Source: a virus
IMG/VR virus record: IMGVR_UViG_3300021959_000331
Location: 1 to 26,037 of that record
Length of the DNA: 26,037 nt
Reading direction: 5' to 3' (one strand)
The first letter of the stretch is position 1. Each line of letters begins with the position of its first letter. The position numbers were made by a program, and so were the translations under genes. Below are positions 1 to 8,494 of the stretch, piece after piece. A model generated the notes under the pieces. That model was not told the DNA's origin. It made no database searches and was given only the letters and a program-made list of their open reading frames with translations.

Positions 1-1446
1 GTAAGAGGGCCAGTCGGCTCTGGCAAGTCCGTTGGCTGTTGTGTAGAAGTGTTTCGCCGCGCAATCCAACAGGGCAAAGGGCCAGATGGAATCCGCAAAA
101 GCCGATGGGCAATCATTCGTAATACCAATCCTCAACTTAGAACTACCACCATCAAGACATGGCTTGACTGGTTTCCAGAATCAGACTGGGGCAAGTTCAC
201 TTGGTCAGTGCCATATACGCATCACATCAAGAAGGGCGACATTGATCTTGAGGTTATCTTCTTAGCTTTAGACCGCCCCGAAGATGTCAAGAAACTGCTA
301 TCCTTAGAATTGACTGGCGTTTGGATTAATGAAGCTAGAGAAATTGCCAAGAGCATTATTGACGCTTGCACTATGCGTGTGGGCCGCTTTCCTTCTATGC
401 GTGATGGTGGCCCTACTTGGACTGGTGTCATTGCCGATACCAACGCGCCCGAAGAAGATCACTGGTGGCCGATTATGGCAGGTGAAGTTCCAGTGCCAGA
501 TCATATACCGCGTGAGCAAGCTAAGATGTTGGTTAAGCCAGACAACTGGTCTTTCTATACCCAACCCTGCGGTATGGTTGAGAAAAAGGGTGAAGAGGGC
601 GAGATAGAAGACTATGAGCCAAATCCCAAGGCTGAAAACACCAAGAACATGCTCAAGAGTTATTATTCCAATTTGATAAGGGGTAAGACTAAATCATGGA
701 TAGATGTGTATGTGATGAATCGTCTGGGCCACATCCAAGATGGAAAACCTGTCTATCCGATGTTTGCAGCAGAAGTACACATAGCAAAAGAAGAAATACC
801 AGTAGCGGCAAATTCTCCAGTATATGTTGGCGTGGACTTTGGCTTGACCCCTGCGGCAGTGCTTGGGCAAAAGGTTCGAGGGCGATGGTTTATTCAATCC
901 GAAATTGTGGCCGTAGACATGGGCATCGTGCGTTTTGCCGAAGTTCTTAGAAACGAGCTAGCTATAAGATTTGCGGCAGCGTCAGAGGTAATAATCTATG
1001 GCGACCCCGCAGGTGATTTCCGCGCACAGACTGATGAATCTACTCCATTTCACATCTTGCGCGGAGCAGGTTTGAGGGCGTTCCCTGCGCCTTCCAACTC
1101 CGTTGACCTTCGGCTTGAGTCTGTCTCCTCCCAATTGACTAAGATGGTCGAAGGTAAACCTGCTTTATTAATTGATCGTAGATGCCCACAGCTAATCAAA
1201 GGCTTTGAGGGCGGCTATGCTTATAAGCGCATGGAAGTCTCTGGCGAAAGATACGCAGATAAGCCAGACAAGAATATGTTTAGCCACGTTCACGATGCTG
1301 CGCAGTACCTTTTCTTAGGCGCAGGTGAGGGTCGGGCGCTTATGAATACACAAAAACCTGCAAGGGTATCCGTTGCAAAACGTAGCTTTGATGTCTTTTC
1401 TAAGCAGTCACACCCTAAAAGGCAGGGGTTTTGGGCAAGAATGTAG
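1..1446 (+). CDS. terL: Terminase large subunit, 5' end outside the window
   Basis: DNA-packaging motor: an ATPase that pumps phage DNA into the prohead through the portal, plus a nuclease that cuts concatemers. The frame is open from base 1, so the gene is truncated by the window edge; 481 residues are visible. The first codons spell GPVGSGKS, a Walker A loop (about 10-33). LTGVWINEARE (about 310-342) is the Walker B region with its catalytic acid. The C-terminal RNase H-like nuclease shows VGVDFGLT (about 826-849, first acid), YGDPAGDFRAQTDEST (about 997-1044) and HDAAQYLFLGAG (about 1291-1326, third metal-binding acid). An internal GTG at 49 is not the start, because it would discard the Walker A loop. 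No small terminase subunit is visible; it probably lies to the left. Identity as TerL is firm. The exact packaging type (direct repeats or headful) cannot be read here. Confidence 0.95.
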   Translation, partial: VRGPVGSGKSVGCCVEVFRRAIQQGKGPDGIRKSRWAIIRNTNPQLRTTTIKTWLDWFPESDWGKFTWSVPYTHHIKKGDIDLEVIFLALDRPEDVKKLLSLELTGVWINEAREIAKSIIDACTMRVGRFPSMRDGGPTWTGVIADTNAPEEDHWWPIMAGEVPVPDHIPREQAKMLVKPDNWSFYTQPCGMVEKKGEEGEIEDYEPNPKAENTKNMLKSYYSNLIRGKTKSWIDVYVMNRLGHIQDGKPVYPMFAAEVHIAKEEIPVAANSPVYVGVDFGLTPAAVLGQKVRGRWFIQSEIVAVDMGIVRFAEVLRNELAIRFAAASEVIIYGDPAGDFRAQTDESTPFHILRGAGLRAFPAPSNSVDLRLESVSSQLTKMVEGKPALLIDRRCPQLIKGFEGGYAYKRMEVSGERYADKPDKNMFSHVHDAAQYLFLGAGEGRALMNTQKPARVSVAKRSFDVFSKQSHPKRQGFWARM

Positions 1447-1476
1447 TTTGTGCATTGTGATTTATCTTGTTCTATG
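1447..1476 (+). promoter_or_regulatory. Candidate late promoter, copy 1 of TTTGTGCRTTG
   Basis: Immediately after the terminase stop codon lies TTTGTGCATTG (1447-1457). Read as a sigma70-type promoter it gives TTGTGC (1448-1453), a 17-base spacer and TCTATG (1471-1476). The same 11-mer occurs at 4688 and 16130. The next gene starts at 1508 behind AAAGGAG. The element could equally be recognised by a phage-modified polymerase; function is inferred from recurrence and position only. Confidence 0.45.
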
Positions 1477-1507
1477 GTTACGAATGTAAAAAATAAAGGA
1501 GCGCGTT

Positions 1508-1735
1508 ATGTGTTTTGGGCCTTCAAAGGAAGAGAAGAAAGCTGCTGCTGAACAGCGCGTTGAGGCAGATGCAGCGGAGCAAAAAGTAAAAGAAGTATCT
1601 GCTACTCAAAAGCGCGAAGACATCCAAGAAGCTATTGAGTCAAGCACTGAGCGCCAAGGCGGTATGCGTGGTGGCGCAGGTCGCAGATCGCTTATGAGAG
1701 CAGCTGGCGCAGGGTTTTTAGGTAGGTTTGACTAA
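1508..1735 (+). CDS. Small protein between terminase and portal, function unknown
   Basis: A 75-residue protein with a strong ribosome site (AAAGGAG, 7 bases before ATG). The middle is highly charged and probably a coiled helix (residues about 6-50, rich in Lys, Glu and Ala). The tail is glycine- and arginine-rich (GGAGRRSLMRAAGAGFLGRF). Small proteins with a Cys near the N-terminus and an RRSL-type tail are often found at this place next to podovirus portals, but I cannot assign a role. Its stop overlaps the portal start in TAATG, so the two are translationally coupled, which suggests a head or connector role. It is the first gene after the intergenic promoter candidate at 1447. Confidence 0.75.
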   Translation: MCFGPSKEEKKAAAEQRVEADAAEQKVKEVSATQKREDIQEAIESSTERQGGMRGGAGRRSLMRAAGAGFLGRFD

Positions 1736-3276
1736 TGGCTGATGATCCAATTGCAAAAAAGTACATCGAAAAGTACAACAAGGCTAAAGCCTTAAGGGAT
1801 AACTGGGTTCCGCTTTTTGAAGAGTGTTATGAATATGCACTGCCTCAACGAGAGTCATTCTATTATGAAGAAGCAGGTCAGCGTAGAGATGACAAAATCT
1901 TTGACGAGACTGCTGTAGTTGGAGTTCAAGAGTTTGCTAGCCGCTTGCAGTCGGGTATAGTTCCTAACTTTGCGCGATGGGCTGATCTTATGGCAGGGAG
2001 TGAAGTACCCAAGAGCGAAAGAGAGGCCGTAGACAATCAGCTAGATGAAGTAACTGAATACGTCTTTGAGGTTTTGCAAAACTCAAACTTTAGCCAAGAA
2101 GTGCATGAGTCTTTCATGGATTTAGCAGTTGGCACTGGTATTCTTTGCGTAGAAGAAGGCGATGCAGTTAATCCTATTAACTTCTCGGCTATACCACTTC
2201 CGCATATAATTCTTGAGAATGGCCCTAATGGGCAGATTGACCACGTTTATCGTGAGCGCAAAAAGGTTAAGTTCGATCATCTTGAGTTAATGTACCCGAA
2301 GGGCAAGTTTAGCCCAAAGGTGCAAGCTATGATGGGCAAAGAGCGAGAAACTACTGTTCTTGAGATTGTTTGCAGAGACTACTCCAAAAAGAACGAATAC
2401 TCCTATCTCCATTACGCTATCTGCCTGACAACAAGCACCTGCTTATATACGAAGGAATTAAGCGGTCTGGGTTCTAATCCATTTGTTTGCTTTCGTTGGG
2501 GAAAGTGCGCAGGTGAAGTATATGGGCGAGGACCACTACTTAACGCCCTGTCTTCAATCAAGACAACCAACCTTACCATTCAGTTGATACTTGAGAACGC
2601 GCAGATGTCGATCTCTGGCATATATCAGATGGAAGATGACGGTGTAATCAACCCTGACACGATAAACTTAGTGCCCGGCACAATCATACCGAAAGCTATG
2701 GGGTCAACTGGCCTTCAGCCTATCCAAGCAGCAGGTAAGTTTGATGTTGCGCAGCTTGTTCTTAGCGATATGCGTCACAACATTAAACAAGCTTTATACA
2801 ATGATATGCTCGGCAAGCCTGACACCACACCCGCAACTGCAACAGAAGTCGCAGAGCGTATGGCAGACCTGTCTCGCAGAATGGGCGCAGCTTTCGGCAG
2901 ATTGCAAGCAGAGCTAGTTCAGCCAGTATTGCAGCGTGTGATCTATATTCTTAAGAAGCAGGGTCGCATTGAAGTACCAACAGTTAATGGCAGAGAGGTT
3001 AAGGTTCGATCTGTATCCCCATTAGCCCAAGCACAAGCAAACCAAGACATTTCTAGCGTAGCAAGATTCCTAGAATTAGTTGGTGGGACGTTTGGCCCTG
3101 AGATGTTGCAGCTTTTAATTGATGGCGAACAGACTGCAATTCACCTGTCTAAAAAGTTTGGTGTACCAGAAAGCTTGATTCGTGATGAAGAACAGCGTAA
3201 ACAAATAGCTGCATTAGCGCAGCAAATGGCGCAGCAGCAACAGCAACAGGGACAGATGGTTGCCGAACAAGGTTAA
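1735..3276 (+). CDS. Portal (head-tail connector) protein
   Basis: Forms the dodecameric ring at the capsid vertex through which DNA is packaged and ejected; T7 gp8-like family (bacteriophage head-to-tail connecting protein). The 513 residues compare well with 536 in T7. Typical features are the N-terminal helix with YEYALPQRESFY, the stretch EFASRLQSGIVPNFARWADLMAG (about residues 61-83), SNPFVCFRWGKCAGEVYGRGPL near residue 250, and the helical crown with TPATATEVAERMADLSRRMGAAFGRLQ (about 361-387). The C-terminus is glutamine-rich (AQQMAQQQQQQGQ), a low-complexity tail. It starts in a TAATG overlap with the preceding gene, and its last 17 bases overlap the next ORF. Confidence 0.93.
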   Translation: MADDPIAKKYIEKYNKAKALRDNWVPLFEECYEYALPQRESFYYEEAGQRRDDKIFDETAVVGVQEFASRLQSGIVPNFARWADLMAGSEVPKSEREAVDNQLDEVTEYVFEVLQNSNFSQEVHESFMDLAVGTGILCVEEGDAVNPINFSAIPLPHIILENGPNGQIDHVYRERKKVKFDHLELMYPKGKFSPKVQAMMGKERETTVLEIVCRDYSKKNEYSYLHYAICLTTSTCLYTKELSGLGSNPFVCFRWGKCAGEVYGRGPLLNALSSIKTTNLTIQLILENAQMSISGIYQMEDDGVINPDTINLVPGTIIPKAMGSTGLQPIQAAGKFDVAQLVLSDMRHNIKQALYNDMLGKPDTTPATATEVAERMADLSRRMGAAFGRLQAELVQPVLQRVIYILKKQGRIEVPTVNGREVKVRSVSPLAQAQANQDISSVARFLELVGGTFGPEMLQLLIDGEQTAIHLSKKFGVPESLIRDEEQRKQIAALAQQMAQQQQQQGQMVAEQG

Positions 3277-3520
3277 TATTGGGATAGACGGAATACAAAG
3301 ACCCTCTGCTAAAGATGTGGAGGTAAGCCACAATATCGCCCATGTATTTAGTTCGCCCACAGGACAGGAAGTCCTGCGTTATCTGCGCTCCATTACAATC
3401 GAAATGGTTAATGGGCCTAATGTGACCACAGAAGAGTTGCGACATATAGAAGGTCAGCGTTATCTCGTTGGCCTTATTGAGCAACGTATCTCACATTCGC
3501 ACAGGAGTAAGAACAAATGA
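3260..3520 (+). CDS. Bbp19-like small virion-region protein
   Basis: An 86-residue protein resembling the Bbp19 family named after Bordetella phage BPP-1. The core pattern HVFSSPTGQEVLRYLRSITIE...VTTEELRHIEGQRYLVGLIEQRI (residues about 28-78) is characteristic. The family sits between portal and scaffold in many podoviruses; its exact role is not known to me. The best start is TTG at 3260 inside the portal gene; no ATG lies before the conserved core. A GTG at 3317 is an alternative that would shorten the protein to 67 residues and still keep the core. The end overlaps the scaffold gene in ATGA. The start codon is therefore uncertain while the gene itself is solid. Confidence 0.8.
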   Translation: MPNKVNIGIDGIQRPSAKDVEVSHNIAHVFSSPTGQEVLRYLRSITIEMVNGPNVTTEELRHIEGQRYLVGLIEQRISHSHRSKNK

Positions 3521-4242
3521 ACGAGACAGTAGCCGAAGCAGCCACAGAAGCGCCTACAGAAGAGCGTGATTTTGTTGTAGCAGAAGACAGTCAGCCACAA
3601 CGACCAGAGTGGTTGCCCGAAAAATACAGTACAGGTGAGGACTTAGCTAAAGCATATAGGGAGCTAGAGTCAAAGCTTGGCACAAAAGATGAAGACCTGC
3701 GCAAGCAAATTGTTGAAGAGATTCAGACTGAAGCCTTTAGCGAGAGGCCAGAGTCAGCAGGTGATTATCAACTGCCAGAAAGCGTTGACCAAGAGTCTGC
3801 TGTAGACAATGAGCTTTTACAGTGGTGGGCTGAACATTCTTTTGAAAATGGGTTTTCTCAGGAAGAGTTTAATAAAGGCATTGAAATGTACTCCCAAGCT
3901 GTAGGAAACGCACAGCCAGACCTTGAGGGCGAAGCCGCAAAGCTAGGTGAAAATGCAAATGACCGTATACAAGCGGCATCTATGTTTGCCGATAAGTTCT
4001 TTCCTACTGAAGCAATTCCTGCTGTAGAGCGTATGTGTGAAAGCCATGAAGGAATCCTTGCGCTTGAAACAATAATGGAAGCGATGAAGGACGGTTCATT
4101 TGCAGCAGAAGCGCAATCAACAGCAGGTCAAAGTGAGGCCGACTTAAGGGAGATGATGAATGACCCAAGGTACTGGAAAGATCGTGACCCTCACTTCATC
4201 AAGCAAGTTACTGAAGGATTCCAAGGGCTTTACAGAGGTTAA
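3517..4242 (+). CDS. Scaffolding (capsid assembly) protein
   Basis: An internal scaffold that guides assembly of the procapsid and leaves before or during packaging; T7 gp9-like. The 241 residues are very acidic. After a Glu/Ala-rich N-terminus comes the common motif RPEWLPEKYSTGEDLAKAYRELESKLG (about residues 29-55), then a helical, Glu- and Gln-rich body and a C-terminus with RYWKDRDPHFIKQV. T7 gp9 has 307 residues, so this version is shorter. Position between portal and capsid supports the call. The start overlaps the Bbp19-like gene in ATGA, implying coupled translation. Confidence 0.88.
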   Translation: MNETVAEAATEAPTEERDFVVAEDSQPQRPEWLPEKYSTGEDLAKAYRELESKLGTKDEDLRKQIVEEIQTEAFSERPESAGDYQLPESVDQESAVDNELLQWWAEHSFENGFSQEEFNKGIEMYSQAVGNAQPDLEGEAAKLGENANDRIQAASMFADKFFPTEAIPAVERMCESHEGILALETIMEAMKDGSFAAEAQSTAGQSEADLREMMNDPRYWKDRDPHFIKQVTEGFQGLYRG

Positions 4243-4267
4243 GATTCTAAAAAGGGGGCGTTATTAT

Positions 4268-4753
4268 ATGACCCCCTTTACCTTACGTCATGTTGATGAA
4301 GTTGTTGCCAACTTGAGTAAGGAAAATAAAAGAGAGCTTGCCATCTTAGGTCACACTGACGTTGAGCAAGCCATTATTGAAATGTACGAAACATCTGAGT
4401 GCTATCTTGTAAGGCGAGAGGGCGAAAGCTTTATAGCCGTTGGGGGCCTGTTCTTTACTGAAGATCAAGACTTTCCTCAAATGTTCTGCATGTTCTCAAA
4501 TAAAATAAAAGAAAACTTCACTATGCTAGCGCGTGGATCAAGGATGTTGGTTAACTTCTTTGACAAGACTCAGCCCAATATGACCATGACTATCTTAGCC
4601 GATTATGAGGGAATATTGCAGTGGGCAGCTTGGCTTGGCTTTGAACCTGTCGGCACTTCAGTGCTAGGAGAAAACAAGTATGTTGAATTTGTGCGTTGCA
4701 ATCCGAACAAAAAGAATGTTTACGATAGCTCATTACGGCCCATAATGCACTGA
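4268..4753 (+). CDS. T7 gp13-like protein with acyltransferase (GNAT-like) fold
   Basis: The start is ATG 4268 after AAAGGGGG, giving 161 residues. An upstream in-frame ATG at 4160 lies inside the scaffold gene and is less likely. The protein fits the T7 gp13 family (internal virion protein A, 138 residues in T7), required for assembly in T7 but apparently absent from mature T7 particles. The pattern is GNAT-like: VDEVVANLSKENKRELAILG at the N-terminus, SFIAVGGLFF (beta strands), and near the end ILQWAAWLGFEPVG, the usual last helix and strand of acetyltransferases. Whether it has catalytic activity cannot be told. A promoter candidate for the capsid gene lies within its 3' part at 4688. Confidence 0.78.
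   Translation: MTPFTLRHVDEVVANLSKENKRELAILGHTDVEQAIIEMYETSECYLVRREGESFIAVGGLFFTEDQDFPQMFCMFSNKIKENFTMLARGSRMLVNFFDKTQPNMTMTILADYEGILQWAAWLGFEPVGTSVLGENKYVEFVRCNPNKKNVYDSSLRPIMH
4688..4717 (+). promoter_or_regulatory. Candidate promoter for capsid gene, copy 2 of TTTGTGCRTTG
   Basis: TTTGTGCGTTG (4688-4698) is identical to the copy at 16130 and lies 135 bases before the major capsid start, inside the gp13-like gene. With a 17-base spacer after TTGTGC, the -10 candidate is AAGAAT (4712-4717). Being within coding sequence it could be chance, but the capsid is the gene most in need of extra transcripts. Confidence 0.35.
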
Positions 4754-4833
4754 AAGGCCCGAAAGGATACCCTTACTGAAGTGCGAGAGTGGACACCCGT
4801 TGTAAACTGCAACTTCAAACAAGGACTGTAAAA

Positions 4834-5643
4834 ATGGCTAATACAATTGACAATGCCTTTATCAAGCAGTTTGAAACCGAAGTGCATTTAGATTACCAAC
4901 GTATGGGTTCTAAACTACGGAACACTTGTCGGTCTACAAATGTCACAGGTTCAACTGCTCGTTTCCAAGTAATCGGAAAGGGCGCAGCAACTACGAAATC
5001 TCGTAATGCTAACATAACCGCAATGGAACTGGCGCACTCAACCGTCGAAGTCACTATGGCTGACTGGTATGCCCCAGAGTACATTGATAAACTGGACGAG
5101 TTGAAAATCAACATCAACGAGCGCCAAGCTGTAACAAAGTCTGCTGCTGCTGCGCTTGGTCGCAAGACTGACGAGCTTATCATTGCCGCACTAGACGCAG
5201 GTGCTAACAGCACTCAGGTCGCTGATACAGGTGGTGCGCTTGTAAAAGCAGATTTGCTTACTCTCTTTGAGACATTCGGATCAGAAGATGTCCCAGAAGA
5301 TGGGCAGCGCTATCTGGCAATGTCTCCTGCGGGATTTGCTGACCTGTTCTCAATCACTGAATTTGCTTCCTCAGATTACGTTGGGCCTCAAAACCTACCG
5401 TTTGCAGGTGGCATGACAATGAAAGAGTTCTTGGGCTTTAAGATTTTCTCAACCTCAGCAGTAGCAGGGGGCAAGAACTTTGCCTACCATACTTCGGCTG
5501 TTGGGCTTGGCATTAATGCTGATGTCCAGACTGAGATTAACTATGTCCCAGAGAAGGTTTCTCACCTTGCAACATCTATGATGTCAATGGGGGCTGTCGT
5601 TATTGATGACGATGGCGTCTTTGAAGTCTTAGATAACAACTAA
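4834..5643 (+). CDS. Major capsid protein
   Basis: Main shell protein with HK97-type fold, T7 gp10-like class. The start is ATG 4834 behind AAGGA, giving 269 residues (MANTIDNAFIKQFETEVHLDYQRM); an earlier in-frame ATG at 4789 has no better ribosome site and would add an atypical leader. Recognisable segments are FETEVHLDYQRMGSKLRNT at the N-terminus, VTMADWYAPEYIDKLDELKININERQ (about residues 71-96), and the C-terminal ATSMMSMGAVVIDDDGVFEVL strand. It is shorter than T7 gp10A (345). I see no slippery site for a 10B-like frameshift product near its end. An 80-base gap with a promoter candidate precedes it and a strong hairpin follows. Confidence 0.92.
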   Translation: MANTIDNAFIKQFETEVHLDYQRMGSKLRNTCRSTNVTGSTARFQVIGKGAATTKSRNANITAMELAHSTVEVTMADWYAPEYIDKLDELKININERQAVTKSAAAALGRKTDELIIAALDAGANSTQVADTGGALVKADLLTLFETFGSEDVPEDGQRYLAMSPAGFADLFSITEFASSDYVGPQNLPFAGGMTMKEFLGFKIFSTSAVAGGKNFAYHTSAVGLGINADVQTEINYVPEKVSHLATSMMSMGAVVIDDDGVFEVLDNN

Positions 5644-5647
5644 GGGG

Positions 5648-5665
5648 TGGGGGCTTCGGCCCCCA
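5648..5665 (+). other. UUCG-capped hairpin between capsid and gp11-like genes
   Basis: A 7-bp perfect stem TGGGGGC/GCCCCCA closes a TTCG tetraloop, an unusually stable RNA hairpin. It begins 5 bases after the capsid stop and ends 7 bases before the ATG of the next gene. No run of T follows, so it does not look like a normal intrinsic terminator. It could protect the 3' end of capsid mRNA or hold down translation of the downstream tail gene. Confidence 0.8.
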
Positions 5666-5672
5666 TACTGCC

Positions 5673-6257
5673 ATGCCAAGAGTAGCAGATTCCGCAATAG
5701 AAGTTGCAACCAACGCCTTATATCTTATTGGCGCAGATGCCATTACTGATTTTACGGCTGATACAGTAGAGGCAAAAGTTGCGAACGCTCTTTATGAAGA
5801 CATTGTTCGGACATCGTTTGCTTCTTTTAGGTGGCGTTTTGCAACTACACAATTTAATCTTACAAGGTTAGCAACAGCGCCCAAGGGTAAGTTTGATGCT
5901 GCTTACCACATACCCTCTTCTTGCATTACAGTAATAGGCGCAACAATTAATGATGCTCCAATTAAATACGATATTTATGGTAACAAAATATTCTGCAATG
6001 CAACCTCATCGGACACTGTAGTCTTAGATTATGTTGAACGTGAAGCTGAATCCAACTGGCCGTCTTATTTTACAACGCCCATTCAGTTTTTGCTTGCTGC
6101 ATCGTTTGCAATCTCAATAGCTAGGGATGCGCAGTTAGCTAGCTTGATGGAGCAGAAAGCAGCCTCATTGTTTATGAAAGCTAGAAACATTGACTCTCAG
6201 CAGCAAACAACGCGCAAGCTAAACACTTCGAGGTTTATTACTGAAAGGCGCAGCTAA
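5673..6257 (+). CDS. Tail tubular protein A (T7 gp11-like gatekeeper)
   Basis: An adaptor ring joining portal to tail nozzle. Its 194 residues nearly match T7 gp11 (196). The N-terminal half has SAIEVATNALYLIGADAITDFTADTVEAKVANALYEDIVRTSFASFRWRFAT in pieces typical of this family: a helix, then an aromatic- and Arg-rich segment. The second half carries a FLLAASFAISIARDAQLASLMEQKA helix (about residues 144-168). The ATG at 5673 is the only sensible start, but no clear Shine-Dalgarno is seen because the UUCG hairpin occupies that place. The stop overlaps the next gene in TAATG. Confidence 0.88.
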   Translation: MPRVADSAIEVATNALYLIGADAITDFTADTVEAKVANALYEDIVRTSFASFRWRFATTQFNLTRLATAPKGKFDAAYHIPSSCITVIGATINDAPIKYDIYGNKIFCNATSSDTVVLDYVEREAESNWPSYFTTPIQFLLAASFAISIARDAQLASLMEQKAASLFMKARNIDSQQQTTRKLNTSRFITERRS

Positions 6258-8494
6258 TGCAAAAGATCAGAGTACCAATTAGCAGCTTTCAGTATGGCGA
6301 AGTAAGTGACTCTCTTATTATGAGAACTGACACTGCTGTCTACAATGCGTCAGCGCAAAGCCTACAGAACATGGTTGTTATGGCAGAAGGGTCTGTCAAA
6401 AAGCGTTATGGTCTAAAGCATATTTATAATTATAGCTTAAATGATTCTACTAAAGAGCAGTCACATTTGTTCCCATTTGTTTTTGATGAAAATGAAGAAT
6501 ACATTATTTCGGTAGAACACCAGAAAGTAAGATGCTTTCGCCTTCTAACAGATGGAACAGTAAGCCTTGTTGCAACTATTACACAAGACACAAGTTCAGC
6601 TACACTTCCCTTCGATCAGGATTATCTAAAAGAATATACCACATCGCAGTATGGCGATGTTATGTTTATCTGCCATCCACTCTTTGCTCCAAGGATGCTG
6701 ACGCGAACAAGCCTTACTGCATTTGAGATTTCTACATATAGCTTTGACCAAAGGGCGGATAACAGCGCTACGTTCCAACCTTACTCCAAGTTCCAAGGTC
6801 ATGGCGTAACGCTTGATCCTAGCGCTACAACTGGAACAGGGATAACCTTAACAACAAGCGCTGCGTATTGGGATACAACAGGAAGCCAGTCTGGTGGTAA
6901 CTACGCTGACTCTCTGCATGTCGGCGTAGTGGTTAGGTATAGCGGCAATGAGGTTACAATAACTAGTGTTCAGTCTGCAACTCAGGCAACAGGTAATGTT
7001 GTTGACGAACTATCAACGCGCCTGTCTATTTTAAATCCATTTCGCACTATTGATGGAAGCACAACTGTAGAAGTTACAATGATTGAGCATGGTTTCGCAG
7101 GTAGTGAATCCATTACTTTTTCTGGTGCTTCAGCAACTGGCGGTATTAATACTGGCAACTTAAACGGAGCTAGAACTGTAAGCGGCATTATCGACGAAAA
7201 CACATTTACCTTTACTGCGGGTGGCGCTGCTTCCTCTGCTGAAGATGGCGGCGGTCAGGTGACTGTTGTAACTCATGCGCCTAGAGCAGATTGGGATGAG
7301 CAAGCTTGGTCGGCTAAGAGAGGCTACCCTGCGGCTGTTGAGTTTCACGAGAACCGCCTTTGCTTCGGCGGCACGATAGCAGAGCCAGATAACATTTGGA
7401 TGTCACAGATTGGCGAGTTCTTTAACTTTGACGTAGGCGATGCAGCAGATACAGATTCTATCTCTATGGTAGCTGCAACAGGTGATGTTAATGAAATAAG
7501 GTATCTTGTTTCAAACAGAGACTTGCAAGTCTTCACTGCATCTAATGAGCTTTATATTCCAACTTACCTTAATCAAGCCATTACGCCGACCAACGCACAG
7601 ATAAGAAAGCAGACACCATATGGGGTCGAACACGTTGAGCCTATGTCGATAGACGGCGCAACAATCTTTGTGCAGAATAATGGCAGGATTATTCGGGAGT
7701 ATATCTACACTGACACAGAGGAAGCCTATACTGCGACAGCTATCTCAACAATTGCCTCTCACTTAATAGATAACCCAAAGTATTTAGCCGTTGTTCATAG
7801 CGGCTTTGGCCTTCCAGATTCATATGCTGCCTTAACTCTTAACAATGGCGACCTTGCATTGTTCTCCTCAAACAGAGCGGAGAAGAGAGCATCATGGACT
7901 AGGGTAGTAGCCAATGGCACATTTGGATCGGTTTGCAGCATTGAGGATCGCTTGTTTGCTAATGTCTATGATTCAGGTGGTAACTTAAAGCTATGTGAGT
8001 TTGACACTGAGGTGGGCTTAGACTTCTGGCTTTATGGTGCAGTATCAACAAACCTTGTTGATGTAAGCGCTGTATATTCTTCTGGTGATTCTGTTGATGT
8101 AATAGCGATTAAAAGCTCCACTCAGTATTCGCTTGGTTCGTTTACTGTAAATGGAAGTAATAAGGTTGACCTTACTGCACATGCTTCAGAAAGCTATACC
8201 CATGCTTATGTAGGCAAGAAGTTTACAGCTCAGATAATAACAAATCCTATTGATGCTGCTATAGGCAATGGCCCTGCAACTGGTAGCGGAAGAGGGATTA
8301 CTAACATTGTTTTAGACTTAAAGAACGCAAACTCAGTTAAGGTAAACAGCAGAACGCCAACGATGGCCTCTGGATTTACTGGTAAAAAAGAGTTTCGCTC
8401 TCTGGGTTATAGTCGTGACCCACAGGTTACAATTGAACAAGATGATCCGCTTACTATGCAGGTCAATGGAATAATCGCGGAGTTAATAATATGA
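6257..8494 (+). CDS. Tail tubular protein B (T7 gp12-like nozzle)
   Basis: The 745 residues form the tail nozzle below the gp11-like adaptor (T7 gp12: 794). The start SFQYGEVSDSLIMRTDTAVYNASAQSLQNMVVMAEGSVKKRYG is the hallmark N-terminus, seen as FxxGE...R.D...Y..s...l.N......G...rR.G. A second hallmark, YPAAVEFHENRLCFGGTIAEPDNIWMSQIGEFFNF, is at about residues 356-391. Between them is a beta-rich insert with EHGFAGSESITFSGASA and a DENTFTFTAG strand, a domain frequent in phage tail proteins. It is coupled on both sides: TAATG upstream, ATGA with the gp14-like gene downstream. Confidence 0.9.
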   Translation: MQKIRVPISSFQYGEVSDSLIMRTDTAVYNASAQSLQNMVVMAEGSVKKRYGLKHIYNYSLNDSTKEQSHLFPFVFDENEEYIISVEHQKVRCFRLLTDGTVSLVATITQDTSSATLPFDQDYLKEYTTSQYGDVMFICHPLFAPRMLTRTSLTAFEISTYSFDQRADNSATFQPYSKFQGHGVTLDPSATTGTGITLTTSAAYWDTTGSQSGGNYADSLHVGVVVRYSGNEVTITSVQSATQATGNVVDELSTRLSILNPFRTIDGSTTVEVTMIEHGFAGSESITFSGASATGGINTGNLNGARTVSGIIDENTFTFTAGGAASSAEDGGGQVTVVTHAPRADWDEQAWSAKRGYPAAVEFHENRLCFGGTIAEPDNIWMSQIGEFFNFDVGDAADTDSISMVAATGDVNEIRYLVSNRDLQVFTASNELYIPTYLNQAITPTNAQIRKQTPYGVEHVEPMSIDGATIFVQNNGRIIREYIYTDTEEAYTATAISTIASHLIDNPKYLAVVHSGFGLPDSYAALTLNNGDLALFSSNRAEKRASWTRVVANGTFGSVCSIEDRLFANVYDSGGNLKLCEFDTEVGLDFWLYGAVSTNLVDVSAVYSSGDSVDVIAIKSSTQYSLGSFTVNGSNKVDLTAHASESYTHAYVGKKFTAQIITNPIDAAIGNGPATGSGRGITNIVLDLKNANSVKVNSRTPTMASGFTGKKEFRSLGYSRDPQVTIEQDDPLTMQVNGIIAELII

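Noticed and set aside
3003-3011. GGTTCGATC, resembling a tRNA T-loop
   Set aside because: It is inside the portal gene and no acceptor stem or anticodon arm can be built around it; no tRNA gene was found in the window.
3149-3484. A 111-residue minus-strand open frame across the portal and Bbp19-like genes
   Set aside because: It covers the ends of two well-supported plus-strand genes; composition is atypical and no ribosome site is seen.
4160-4267. Upstream start for the gp13-like protein
   Set aside because: It would overlap the scaffold gene by 83 bases; the ATG at 4268 has a purine-rich site ahead and a family-like N-terminus.
5641-5672. The post-capsid hairpin as an intrinsic terminator
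   Set aside because: The stem is strong, but no T-run follows and the next gene starts 7 bases later.
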